From the NCBI GenBank assembly GCA_965247075.1, contig CBDFGK010000003.1, positions 2,046,001-2,110,000 of the forward strand: a stretch of 64,000 bases of DNA, written 5' to 3'. How positions within the stretch are numbered: position 1 is the first letter of the stretch; each line of letters begins with the position of its first letter. The notes under the pieces are model-generated. The model saw only the letters and a program-made list of their open reading frames with translations, ran no database searches and had not been told where the DNA came from. The DNA is from CBDFGK01 sp965247075. GTDB taxonomy: Bacteria > Pseudomonadota > Gammaproteobacteria > Pseudomonadales > Halieaceae. Below are positions 43,051 to 51,459 of this stretch, one piece after another. The position numbers and the translations under genes were made by a program.

Positions 43051-43962
43051 ATGGCTGACCAGGCTCGCGCAGTGCTGCGCCATCTCCTTATGACCCTCTG
43101 TTTCTGGCTGCCACCAGGGCGGCGCAAGCACCTGGAGCGATGGTTGCGTGGGCGAGAAGAGTTCAAAAAATTGCAGCGCTCAGACTGGGTGTTGATGAGC
43201 TGGGGCAAATCCGGTCGTACCTGGTTGCGGGTGATGCTTTCGCGTGCCTACCAGGTGAAGGGCAATCTCGCATCCAATGAGCTGCTGGACTTTGATAATT
43301 TTCGGGACCAGAGCGATCAACTCCCCGCAGTATTTTTTACCCACAATAATTATCTGCGCAACTACACCGGCAACTGGGAATCAAAACGCCACTTCCAGGG
43401 CAAGCGCATAGTGCTGCTGGTGCGCGATCCGCGCGACGTGGCTGTTTCCCAGTTTTTCCAATGGCAGTTTCGCATGCGCCCGAATAAAAAATTTATCAAC
43501 GACTACCCACCTCACGGGGCCGATATCGATACCTGGGATTTTGTCGTGGACAAACAGGCGGGGGTGTCGCGCATCGTAGATTATTTCAATGGCTGGGCGC
43601 GGGCGATTCCCGAGCTCAAGGATGTACTGATCGTGCGCTATGAAGATATGCGCGTGGACCCAGGCAAGGTGCTGGCACAAATTCTCGACTTTACCGGCAC
43701 TCCGGTTACCGCTGAGCAGGTACAGGAAGCGGTTGATTTTGCGGCCTACGACAACATGAAAAAAATGGAGCAGGAAAAGTTCTTCAAAGGTAGTGGTGCC
43801 AGGGTGAAGCCCGCTGACCTGGACAATCCTCAATCGTTCAAGGTCCGCAAGGCCAGGGTGGGCGGCTACCGGGATTACTTTACCGACCAACAATGCCGGC
43901 AATTGCAGCAGATGGTGGCAGAGCTGGACCCTGTGTTTGGCTACGGGGAAGCGCAGGCATGA
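43051..43962 (+). CDS. PAPS-dependent sulfotransferase (copy 2)
   Basis: 303 residues. PAPS loop SWGKSGRTWLRVMLSRAY near residue 47, TDNY-like loop FFTHNNYLRNYTGN, 3'-phosphate site LLVRDPRDVAVSQFFQWQFRM near 125, VRYEDMRVDPGK near 195, and FKVRKARVGGYRDYF near the C terminus. ATG 43051 has AGAGG upstream; the frame is open from 42982. It shares most motifs with copies 3 and 4, so these three form a recent paralogue group. The stop overlaps the ATG of copy 3 (ATGA), so they are translated together. Confidence 0.88.
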   Translation: MADQARAVLRHLLMTLCFWLPPGRRKHLERWLRGREEFKKLQRSDWVLMSWGKSGRTWLRVMLSRAYQVKGNLASNELLDFDNFRDQSDQLPAVFFTHNNYLRNYTGNWESKRHFQGKRIVLLVRDPRDVAVSQFFQWQFRMRPNKKFINDYPPHGADIDTWDFVVDKQAGVSRIVDYFNGWARAIPELKDVLIVRYEDMRVDPGKVLAQILDFTGTPVTAEQVQEAVDFAAYDNMKKMEQEKFFKGSGARVKPADLDNPQSFKVRKARVGGYRDYFTDQQCRQLQQMVAELDPVFGYGEAQA

Positions 43963-44897
43963 AACTGGCAATCCAGTCCCTGCGCCAGGTTCTGCAAACG
44001 ACGCGCAAAAAACTCTCCCGCCGCGTTCTCCACTGGCGTATGCGCGGTCATACCGAAGCAGAAATCCTCCTTGAAGAACGCAAACTGCGCGGCGTTGAAC
44101 AGTTCGACAAATTGCAAAAAGCCGACATCGTGGTGGTGTCCTTTGGCAAGTCCGGTCGCACTTGGTTGCGGGTTATGATGTCGCATTTGTTCCGCGTGAT
44201 GTACGGCTTGCCTGACAACGCGATCCTCGGCTTTGATAACTTTCATAACTTCAATCGCGCCGTGCCAAGAATATTTTTCACTCACGATAATTACATCAAG
44301 GATTTTACCAACGACTTTGAAACCAAGCAGCCCTTCTACCACAAGCGGGTGATTCTGCTGGCACGGGATCCTCGCGACGTAGCTGTCTCACAGTTTTTCC
44401 AGTGGAAATTCCGTATCAAGCCCAGCAAGATTGCTATCAATAACTATCCACCCAGAGGCTCCGATATCAGCTTGTATGATTTTATCATCGGCGATAACGG
44501 CGGCAGTATGCAGGCTGTATCAAACTACCTGAACCTGTGGGCCAATGAAGCAGATAAGCTGGATAATTTTCACCTGGTCCGCTACGAAGACCTGCGCGCT
44601 GCACCACATCGAGCATTGCGGGCCATGCTCGATTTTATGCAGGTGGACGCCAGTGAAGAAAACGTCGCTGCGGCAGTAGAGTATTCTTCATACGAAAACA
44701 TGAAGAAGATGGAAGGTAAGCAGCAGTTTCGTCTCGCCGGCGGGCGCATGATGCCCCGTGATAAGGACAATCCCAACTCCTACAAGGTGCGTCGAGCCAA
44801 GGTTGGTGGTTACCGGGACTATTTCAGTGATGAAGAGATCCTCGTTATAGATGCCCTGCTGTCGGAGCAACTAAACCCCCTGTTTGCTTACCGGTAA
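43959..44897 (+). CDS. PAPS-dependent sulfotransferase (copy 3)
   Basis: 312 residues. PAPS loop SFGKSGRTWLRVMMSHLF, FFTHDNYIKDFTND, LLARDPRDVAVSQFFQWKFRI, VRYEDLRAAPHRALRAML and YKVRRAKVGGYRDYFSD follow the order of copies 2 and 4. The start ATG 43959 overlaps the previous stop. Two near-identical sulfotransferases side by side suggest sulfation at different positions of one acceptor or a heteromer; which one cannot be told. Confidence 0.88.
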   Translation: MKLAIQSLRQVLQTTRKKLSRRVLHWRMRGHTEAEILLEERKLRGVEQFDKLQKADIVVVSFGKSGRTWLRVMMSHLFRVMYGLPDNAILGFDNFHNFNRAVPRIFFTHDNYIKDFTNDFETKQPFYHKRVILLARDPRDVAVSQFFQWKFRIKPSKIAINNYPPRGSDISLYDFIIGDNGGSMQAVSNYLNLWANEADKLDNFHLVRYEDLRAAPHRALRAMLDFMQVDASEENVAAAVEYSSYENMKKMEGKQQFRLAGGRMMPRDKDNPNSYKVRRAKVGGYRDYFSDEEILVIDALLSEQLNPLFAYR

Positions 44898-44928
44898 AGC
44901 TACCTTGTTTGAAAACAATAACCAGCCA

Positions 44929-45375
44929 TTACGCGCCCGCCACATCGCCCCTGATGTATCGCTCCAAATGATCAATTGCCGTTGATTGCTTATCAATAAT
45001 TGATTTAACCAGGTCGCCCACCGAGATCATGCCCACCAGCTTTTCCTGCTCCAGAACGGGCAGATGACGAACGTGCCTGGCCGTCATCAGCGCCATGCAT
45101 TCTTCCACACGATTGTCAGGTTCAACGTAGATGACTTTGCGCGTCATGATCTCGGAAACAACTGTGTCCTGTGAGGATTTTCCTCGCAGGATCACTTTTC
45201 TGGCGTAGTCCCGCTCTGAAATGATGCCAATCAGATTGCCGTCATCAGACAATACCGTCAATGCCCCGACACCCTTCAGGGCCATCATTTCTATGGCTTG
45301 ATAGACTGTGTGGGCGGGCCCGATCGACCACACGTCGCTGCCCTTGTTCGACAGTAACTCACGTATCTTGGACAT
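44929..45375 (-). CDS. CBS-domain pair protein
   Basis: 148 residues made of two CBS motifs: SIGPAHTVYQAIEMMALKGVGALTVL ... GIISERDYARKV, and VSEIMTRKVIYVEPDNRVEECMALM ... GMISVGDLVKSII. Such small proteins bind adenine nucleotides and regulate partners. GGGAGGAATC precedes the ATG. It has its own short upstream region. No link to the glycan genes is evident; it may simply be an interrupted neighbour. Confidence 0.88.
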   Translation of the reverse strand: MSKIRELLSNKGSDVWSIGPAHTVYQAIEMMALKGVGALTVLSDDGNLIGIISERDYARKVILRGKSSQDTVVSEIMTRKVIYVEPDNRVEECMALMTARHVRHLPVLEQEKLVGMISVGDLVKSIIDKQSTAIDHLERYIRGDVAGA

Positions 45376-45500
45376 TTTGATTCCTCCCTGACGATTGTTG
45401 TCAGTTTGCGCCGATGTTTAGGGATAGAGCAAGACCTTGTTGAGCTCTCCAAAATCCTGTGATCAAAGCTGAAAACTCTATCGAGCTGTGTCAGTGCCGG

Positions 45501-46403
45501 TCAGGCACCTACCAACTGCAGTGCATCGGTGCGCAGGTGGCCAAGCCCGATCTCTTCCCGTAGCTGTGCTTCGCTGATGATTCCCCGGTCCAGGCACTCC
45601 TTAACCAGGCCGAAAAAAAACTCCTCCTGTTTCGGGTCGGGATGGGCCGCATAGGTGCCTGCAAATTTGTAGTCGCCGAACAATGCGCGCCGGCTGCGGC
45701 GCAGCCAGTGGCGCGGCGGAAATAGTTGCAAGGTGTCAGCGGGGCGATAATCGATTTTCAAACCGGTCTTCCATGGTTGGGTCTTGCGTTTGGTATTGTG
45801 CAGTAGTCGCGTGTCGGCGGTGAGCCTGTCAAAATCGTTCCATTCGTTCTCGAGCAGACCGATGGTGCCCGGGTCTTCCAGTTTCAGGGAGACCCAGTCC
45901 ATGTAGTCGCGTTTGACCGGCCCGCTAGCGCCGGGTACAAACATTTCCGCGAAATCGCGCTCGAACTGCCAGTGTGTGAGTTTGGCACAGTCCAGTAACA
46001 TCACGCTGGAAGCATAGGCGCCTTGGCGACCTTTGCGGCCCGATTTAGGGCGACACATGATGGCGGCGCCCTGCATGTCACGCGAGAGCAGCTCGCATAT
46101 ATCACCCACCGCAAAAATATCCGGGTCCATGATTACCGCCCGACCTTGATAGTTCATCAGTTGCGGTGGCGCAAAACGCAAAGGGGTGAAGGATTGCAGG
46201 TCGTCGTTGAGCCAGGGTCGCAGTTCGCCGTCACGCTTATAGTGCATGCCCTCGTGCGCTCGCATGCAGGGGTAGTCCCCGGTTGTGATGAGCTTCACCT
46301 CGAACCGGTCGGCGTGCGCAGAATTTCGCTGTAGGGAATAGCGGCTGACCATCGCCCCAAGCATTTGCCTGCGGTTGGTGTGAATGAATACCGTGGCTTT
46401 CAA
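45501..46403 (-). CDS. Glycosyltransferase-like protein of unfamiliar family (copy 1)
   Basis: 300 residues. VFIHTNRRQMLGAMVSRYSL at the start, NDDLQSFTPLRF near 87, AVIMDPDIFAVGDICELL near 110, then SVMLLDCAKLTHW, NEWNDFDRLTADTRLLHNTK and RKTQPWKTGLKIDY. The DPDxFA element sits where GT-A enzymes carry a metal-binding DxD, and the overall order recalls GT8-like transferases, so sugar transfer is likely but unproven. Two close paralogues lie at 47570 and 54479. The start is TTG at 46403. Confidence 0.6.
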   Translation of the reverse strand: MKATVFIHTNRRQMLGAMVSRYSLQRNSAHADRFEVKLITTGDYPCMRAHEGMHYKRDGELRPWLNDDLQSFTPLRFAPPQLMNYQGRAVIMDPDIFAVGDICELLSRDMQGAAIMCRPKSGRKGRQGAYASSVMLLDCAKLTHWQFERDFAEMFVPGASGPVKRDYMDWVSLKLEDPGTIGLLENEWNDFDRLTADTRLLHNTKRKTQPWKTGLKIDYRPADTLQLFPPRHWLRRSRRALFGDYKFAGTYAAHPDPKQEEFFFGLVKECLDRGIISEAQLREEIGLGHLRTDALQLVGA

Positions 46404-46497
46404 GTGCTTCGTCTCGCTTTCAACTGTGGGATAGTCTACCGTTAGCCGGCGTGTACTTAAACGGCCGGCTTTGGCACTATTTGGAGAATCACTTACA

Positions 46498-47595
46498 GTG
46501 GATCAGGGAGAATACAGGGTCTGGTGCTTATTGGGGCACAAGGCCGGTGACAATACACAGGTGCGCGCTCTCGCCGAGGAGCTCGGTTATGGCTACGAAG
46601 AAAAGCACATCGCGGCACGAGCCTGGGAATTGCTCACGCATTTGACTCTGCAGGTAACGCTGGCCGGTATCGATCAGGGCAGCCGCCGGCAGCTGTCAGC
46701 ACCATGGCCCGATCTGGTACTAAGTGCCGGCAGGCGCAATGAACCGGTGGCGCGCTGGATCAGGCGGCAAGCAGGCGGCCGGACCAGGCTGGTTCACATC
46801 GGCCGGCCGTGGGCAGTGCTGGACAGCTATGACCTGATAGTCAGCACACCCCAGTATTGCCTGCCAGAGCGAGATAATATTCACACGATCGGCTTACCCC
46901 TGAGCCGCTGGTTACCAGCGTCTCTGGAGTCGGCCGCCGCTGAGTTGCGGGCCAGCATAGAACATTTACCCCGGCCCTGGATTGCCGTACTGGTGGGCGG
47001 GAATAGTGGCAAGTTTGTGTTTACCCGCGCCAAGGGCGAGCGACTGGGCCTGGCGGCGGTAGCGTTGGCGGCGGGGCAGGGTGGTAGCTTGCTGGTCACT
47101 GACAGCCCGCGAACGCCACGCGCCGTGGGTGATGCACTGCAGGCACAACTGCGTGAAACAGATTACTGCTATCGTTGGGGGGAGACTGGTGCAAATCCCT
47201 ACCTGGGCTTGCTGGCGCTGGCAGATGCATTTGTGGTCACCGGCGAATCCATGTCGATGCTGGGAGAAGCTGTGGCGATGGCCAAACCCCTGCATATCTT
47301 CGATATCGGTGATGCGGGCATACCCTGGTGGAACAAGCGGCACAACTGCCGCTATAAACCGCTCAGCCATCATCTGGCTATGCGCCTTGCACCGCGGCGC
47401 ATGCGCCGGGATGTGGGCCGGATCCAGGCGGCCCTGGTCAGCAGTGGTCGCGCTATCTGGTTGGAAGATGCCTGCGGCAACTACGCGCCTGTTCGCCCCA
47501 GTGGTATTGAGCCGGGCGAGGCCAGTTCAGTGAGCCGGCAACAGGAGTTGCAGGTAACCGCGCAGCGGGTCAGGCGGCTGCTGACACCCGGCTAA
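46498..47595 (+). CDS. ELM1/DUF1022-family protein (copy 2), GT-B-like
   Basis: About 365 residues. VWCLLGHKAGDNTQVRALAEELG, then PDLVLSAGRRNEPVARWIRR, WIAVLVGGNSGKF, and DAFVVTGESMSMLGEAVAM follow copy 1 in order. GTG 46498 is chosen; an in-frame TTG at 46471 adds nine residues. The 3' end overlaps the convergent glycosyltransferase-like gene by 26 bases. It starts about 95 bases from the divergent copy 1 of that family, so both may share a control region. Confidence 0.75.
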   Translation: MDQGEYRVWCLLGHKAGDNTQVRALAEELGYGYEEKHIAARAWELLTHLTLQVTLAGIDQGSRRQLSAPWPDLVLSAGRRNEPVARWIRRQAGGRTRLVHIGRPWAVLDSYDLIVSTPQYCLPERDNIHTIGLPLSRWLPASLESAAAELRASIEHLPRPWIAVLVGGNSGKFVFTRAKGERLGLAAVALAAGQGGSLLVTDSPRTPRAVGDALQAQLRETDYCYRWGETGANPYLGLLALADAFVVTGESMSMLGEAVAMAKPLHIFDIGDAGIPWWNKRHNCRYKPLSHHLAMRLAPRRMRRDVGRIQAALVSSGRAIWLEDACGNYAPVRPSGIEPGEASSVSRQQELQVTAQRVRRLLTPG

Positions 47596-48514
47596 GCGGG
47601 TGTGAGGTCGCCGCCGGCAGATCAGCGGTGCGCTCCAATACCTCGAAGGCATCGTGGCGCACATGGTTCTGAGCCATCTCATGGCGCAGAAAATCTTCGC
47701 TTATTTTTCCTTCGTTGATGCATTCCTTGAGCAGGCCGAAAAAGAAATCTTGCTGATTCTGGTCCGGGTGCTGCCTGTAGTTGCCGAGCAACGCGTACTC
47801 CCCAAACAACTTGCGGCGGGCACGCATAATCCAGGCCGCCGGTGGAAACAGCCGGAAGCGTTCCGCCGGATGCCAGTCTGTGGGTAAGCCGGTCTTCCAG
47901 GGCTGGGTCTTGCGCCGGGTGGTATGCAGCATTTTGGTGTCGGTGGTGAACTTGTCGAAGTCGTTCCACTGTGCTTCAAAAAAATCAAGGCTGTCAGGAT
48001 CTTCTTCCCGCAGGCAGATCCAGGGCTGATAGTCCTGGCTGAAATTGAACATGGCCTCAAATTTGGCCTCTGCATTCCAGTGCTGAAGTTGTGCGCAATC
48101 GAGCAACATCACGCTACTGGCCTTACACTTGTCAATCAAACCCTTGGGTCCGGAGCGCATGCGGCACATGATGGCCTTGCCCTGCATATCCCGGCTCAGC
48201 AATTCCCATATGTCAGCGGCGGCGAAAATATCGGGGTCGATCACAACCGCGCGCCCCTCGTAACCCATGAGTCCAGGTGGCATAAAACGTGTGGGTGTGA
48301 AGGACTGCAGATCGTCGTTGAGCCAGGTGCGTTTTACGCCGTCCCTGAGATACTCCTGACCCTCCCTGGCGGCAAAAAAAGGGTAGTCGCGACTGTCCAT
48401 AATCTGCACGTCGAACTTGTCATTATTGGTGGAATAGCGGCGCAGGGCGTGCTTGCCAACTATGGCACCGGTAATTTGTTTGTGGTTCGTCTGGATAAAT
48501 ACGCAGGCTTTCAT
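47570..48514 (-). CDS. Glycosyltransferase-like protein of unfamiliar family (copy 2)
   Basis: 314 residues. KACVFIQTNHKQITGAIVGK, NDDLQSFTPTRFMPPGL, VVIDPDIFAAADIWELL, SSVMLLDCAQLQHW, QWNDFDKFTTDTKMLHTT and RKTQPWKTGLPTDW match copies 1 and 3 in order. The conserved tail is FFFGLLKECINEGKISEDFL ... NHVRHDAFEVLERT. ATG 48514 aligns with the paralogues; a GTG 18 bases upstream is possible. It follows the GT2 gene by about 80 bases on the same strand and may be the last gene of that operon. Confidence 0.6.
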   Translation of the reverse strand: MKACVFIQTNHKQITGAIVGKHALRRYSTNNDKFDVQIMDSRDYPFFAAREGQEYLRDGVKRTWLNDDLQSFTPTRFMPPGLMGYEGRAVVIDPDIFAAADIWELLSRDMQGKAIMCRMRSGPKGLIDKCKASSVMLLDCAQLQHWNAEAKFEAMFNFSQDYQPWICLREEDPDSLDFFEAQWNDFDKFTTDTKMLHTTRRKTQPWKTGLPTDWHPAERFRLFPPAAWIMRARRKLFGEYALLGNYRQHPDQNQQDFFFGLLKECINEGKISEDFLRHEMAQNHVRHDAFEVLERTADLPAATSHPLSRVSAAA

Positions 48515-48591
48515 GGCATTGTTTGGCCGCACTGTGTGGCTGCTGACTATAATTGAAAGAGCGCTTTATTGCTATCGATCACCGGCGTCAA

Positions 48592-49554
48592 TCAACGTGA
48601 ATAGTAGCTAATAGTGCGTCCCGTCACGGCGGTGTATAACACGCCGCAGGCCTTCGCCATGCGGTAGATGCTGTGCATAAAAAACTCTTTAGAGAATATA
48701 GAAAAAGGTAATAATATCAAAGAGATGGACAATTTTGACAGCGCTATTGCCAGCAGTTTAATTACCCGTTTGCGATTGCCGTGGGAGCGCGCCATGCCGA
48801 CCTGCGAGCAGCCATTTTTGAAGCCGCGTTTAAGCAGGCCCAGTGCGGTATAGCGCTCTGGTTCGTGATTGCGATATATTACCGACATATCGGCCGAAGC
48901 CAGATTGGCGCCCAGGCCATGGGCCCTGATAAAAAAATCCTTGTCTTCCCCGCCGCTGTAGCAAAAGGCGTGGGAGAAAACTTCACCGAAGGTCGCCACC
49001 CGTTCAAGAATGTCGCGGCCCGCCAGTACATTGCAGGTAGATGCGCAGCCAGGCAGGCCGTAGCGACCGCCCTTGTTCTCGTGCTTGGCTTTAATCGGTG
49101 AGCGAAATATGCCTGATTCCCTGGCCCACATAGGCATGTGGATATCCAGCACCCAGGTGCCGAAGACCAGATCGGCGCCGGTCACCGCCTGTCGATCCAG
49201 CAACTGGATCAGCCAATCTGACTGTGGTTGATCGTCGTCGTCGATGAAAGCGACAAAATCTGCATTGCGGTCCAGGGCCGTAGACACAGCGCGATTGCGA
49301 GCGTGGGTGATGCCCGATTGTGGCTCTTTTGCATAGTGCAGTGCGATCGGCAGGCGCGGCGCAGCGCGGTGGCAGATAGCTGCCGTTTCTACATTGGGAT
49401 TGTTGTCGATAACGATAAGTTCAACCGATAGCGGGTTGTAGCCACTAAGATCGATGTCCTGCATGGCGACCAGGAGCCGCGTGAGCCCCTGCGAACGACT
49501 GTGCGTACACACGCAAATCGCGACGCGCAGATCGATTACGGCACTAACGGTCAT
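48592..49554 (-). CDS. Family 2 glycosyltransferase
   Basis: 320 residues of GT-A fold. VAICVCTHSRSQGLTRLL at the start, LIVIDNNPNVETA near 45, SGITHARNRAVSTA near 80, and the metal-binding VAFIDDDDQPQSDW near 100 are clear. YSGGEDKDFFIRAHGLG near 210 fits the acceptor-side acid. A C-terminal hydrophobic stretch (LSISLILLPFSIF) may associate with membrane. It transfers a nucleotide-activated sugar to an unknown acceptor. It lies 7 bases after the Tam41-like gene, so it belongs to the lipid/ligase operon. Confidence 0.88.
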   Translation of the reverse strand: MTVSAVIDLRVAICVCTHSRSQGLTRLLVAMQDIDLSGYNPLSVELIVIDNNPNVETAAICHRAAPRLPIALHYAKEPQSGITHARNRAVSTALDRNADFVAFIDDDDQPQSDWLIQLLDRQAVTGADLVFGTWVLDIHMPMWARESGIFRSPIKAKHENKGGRYGLPGCASTCNVLAGRDILERVATFGEVFSHAFCYSGGEDKDFFIRAHGLGANLASADMSVIYRNHEPERYTALGLLKRGFKNGCSQVGMARSHGNRKRVIKLLAIALSKLSISLILLPFSIFSKEFFMHSIYRMAKACGVLYTAVTGRTISYYSR

Positions 49555-49561
49555 GGGTAGC

Positions 49562-50500
49562 TCACTTGAACAGGCCGCGCCGATACAGTGTCCAGCAGAA
49601 GCCCCACATGAATATCAGCGGGTAGCGTCGCACCTTGTCCGGTATGACAATATTCGCGCCGGTGTGCCGCTGCAGTTTCCAGGCGACGTAGTCGAGCCCA
49701 CTCTCGAAGGTAAACAGGGCCTTTATCAGGCGCAGGACAGATAATAGCTTTCCCTGTAGACGCCGCGCTGACCAGACAATGTTGGCGCTGCGGCGTCGGA
49801 CAGCGGGGATTTTGGAGCGGTAGTGAAGTTCATTATTTTCATCATACACTGCAAAGGGGAAAGCAAGCGAATCAGCCAGTTGACGCGTGACGAGGGCATA
49901 AAAGTCCTGGCAAGCGTCGGCCAATTCCGCCGCCCGGTGCTCTCGTTCGGAGCGCAATTCGGTGGCGTAGCTCAGGTTTATAGCCCCGCTCCAGAGTTGT
50001 TTAAGCGAGCCGTGTTCGGGCAGCGATGGCAAGCTGCAGTGCAGCAAGGTTTGCACCGCTTGCAGCAGGCTGGCCTCAACATCGCTTCGAACTTCTTCAT
50101 TGCGACTGTAAATAATACGGGTAGGCTGCGCAAAACGACCCCAGATATAGGATTGGAACCATTGCCTGGAGCAACCACGGCGAAAATCCTTGCTGGAAAT
50201 CACCGTTACCTTGCTGCGCAAGATCTGTCCCTCGTGGTTGATTTGGGCGTAAAACACATTGGGTGGCAGCAGCCAGTTGAACGCAGCCGGCGCGCGCTTG
50301 TGATAAGCGCTGCGGTAATTCTCACAGATCAGGTAGAGATCCAGCAATCCATCAAAAATGTCGCCGTCGCGCAGGCAGGAACCATACAGCAATACACATT
50401 CCAGCGCGTGCTTGTGACGCCGCTGCAATTGTTCCAGCAGGGCAGCAAGGGCCGGCAACCCGGCGGGCTCGGGACCGGCAATGTGCGGGTAATTGCTCAC
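49562..50500 (-). CDS. Nucleotidyltransferase resembling Tam41/Mmp37 CDP-DAG synthase
   Basis: 312 residues. LLYGSCLRDGDIFDGLLDLYLI near residue 38 gives the GS ... LDL pattern of the polymerase-beta-type nucleotidyltransferase fold. The following order NVFYAQI, LRSKVTVISSKDF, WFQSYIWGRFAQPTRII, SLLQAVQTLLHCSLP and LWSGAINLSYATELR resembles my recollection of Tam41: GVYFNP, KYGVVSTDTL, WNSLYLAGRLQKPVKIL, AIRAALLLLP and TIAGISYMGD. Tam41 makes CDP-diacylglycerol from CTP and phosphatidic acid in mitochondria. Here the upstream gene is a diacylglycerol-kinase-like enzyme that would supply phosphatidate. The start overlaps that gene by four bases. The assignment is by eye and needs structural confirmation. 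Confidence 0.62.
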   Translation of the reverse strand: MSNYPHIAGPEPAGLPALAALLEQLQRRHKHALECVLLYGSCLRDGDIFDGLLDLYLICENYRSAYHKRAPAAFNWLLPPNVFYAQINHEGQILRSKVTVISSKDFRRGCSRQWFQSYIWGRFAQPTRIIYSRNEEVRSDVEASLLQAVQTLLHCSLPSLPEHGSLKQLWSGAINLSYATELRSEREHRAAELADACQDFYALVTRQLADSLAFPFAVYDENNELHYRSKIPAVRRRSANIVWSARRLQGKLLSVLRLIKALFTFESGLDYVAWKLQRHTGANIVIPDKVRRYPLIFMWGFCWTLYRRGLFK

Positions 50501-51459
50501 GGCTTCAAAAACTCCAGCGCCGCACTGGGCTCGATAATGACCTTGCCACCGGCACGGATGATTTCACCGTCCAGGTTCAGGCGATCCGTTAATGACAGTT
50601 CGCACTTATCGGTATTGTGACTGAAATATCCCGATTCGGGTATCGCATTTTTGTTGGGGCGGTTGCGGATGATAGAGACAAAGGTGCGCAGAAACTTCGA
50701 ACAGTGCTGTTCCATGACCGTGATCTGAATGGCTCCGGGACCGGTGGCCCAGAACGGACGCATGCCAAAGGCGAGGCGCTTGAGGGTGCTCACCGCCAGG
50801 ATCAGCGTGTCGTGCCGCTGCGGCGGCCCGTCATTCAGGCGCAGGTCTATGCGTAGGTGCCGGTTGAATTGAGGGTCATCTCGAAACACTCCCCACAGGG
50901 TTCTGGCGACACTGAGCGCCATGCCGAGATCGTCACGCAGACCGCGCGAGTGTACTTCGCGGTGGGCATATTCAGTGCCGTGAATCACAGCACCGCCGCC
51001 CAGGAACATTCCATATTGCGCGGTTGCCTGGTCATCTATTGTTACCCGCAACAGTGAGCGTTGCTCCAGCACGCCGTCTGTTTTGCGCTGCCCTTCGCAC
51101 CACTGGCAAAACCGGTCTGTCGCACGGCTGAGACTGCCCGCAACACCGATGTCACCGGCTGTCATATTGGCAGTGCCACCAGGCAGCAAGGCAATGAGCG
51201 GTGGTTTGTCAAAAACATTGTGCTCCAACATGTAACCGAGCACCGCCGCTATGGTGCCATCACCGCCGTTTATGGCCAGCACCTGCACCTCCCGCTTGGC
51301 AAGTTCTGCCAATGCTGCGGGAATTTCTGCCGAACTCTCAGTGATCCGGTGGTGGATGACGGGGCAGTTGTTGACACGAGCACGTATGGCTTCAAATCCA
51401 GCGCGGTTGTGGCCGCTGTTGGGATTGCTGAGCATGCCGATGGCACAGGCGTCACTCAC
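50497..51459 (-). CDS. Diacylglycerol-kinase-catalytic-domain lipid kinase
   Basis: 320 residues. SNPNSGHNRAGFEAIRARV near the start, VLAINGGDGTIAAVLGYML near 60 (the GGDGT nucleotide motif), and LIALLPGGTANMTAGDIG near 90 define the DAGK_cat fold. A C-terminal beta-sandwich part includes GGAVIHGTEYAHR and RLNLDGEIIRAGGKVIIEP. Family members phosphorylate diacylglycerol, sphingoid bases or related lipids. GTN-type motif appears as GTANM rather than the usual GTxN(D/T)FA. It is coupled by ATGA overlaps to both neighbours, so lipid phosphorylation belongs to this operon's pathway. Confidence 0.85.
   Translation of the reverse strand: MSDACAIGMLSNPNSGHNRAGFEAIRARVNNCPVIHHRITESSAEIPAALAELAKREVQVLAINGGDGTIAAVLGYMLEHNVFDKPPLIALLPGGTANMTAGDIGVAGSLSRATDRFCQWCEGQRKTDGVLEQRSLLRVTIDDQATAQYGMFLGGGAVIHGTEYAHREVHSRGLRDDLGMALSVARTLWGVFRDDPQFNRHLRIDLRLNDGPPQRHDTLILAVSTLKRLAFGMRPFWATGPGAIQITVMEQHCSKFLRTFVSIIRNRPNKNAIPESGYFSHNTDKCELSLTDRLNLDGEIIRAGGKVIIEPSAALEFLKP

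Noticed and set aside
44929..45375. CBS protein as a regulator of the glycan locus
   Set aside because: It has its own upstream region, the opposite strand to its neighbours on one side, and is a generic family; no evidence links it.
49823..50620. 265-codon plus-strand frame opposite the Tam41-like gene and the lipid kinase 3' end
   Set aside because: No recognisable motif and no ribosome site; the minus-strand frames are coupled, family-like genes.
50497..51459. NAD kinase or sphingosine kinase for the DAGK-fold gene
   Set aside because: GGDGT is shared by these families, but the lack of NAD-kinase C-terminal motifs and the lipid-pathway context favour a bacterial diacylglycerol-kinase-like enzyme; exact lipid remains open.
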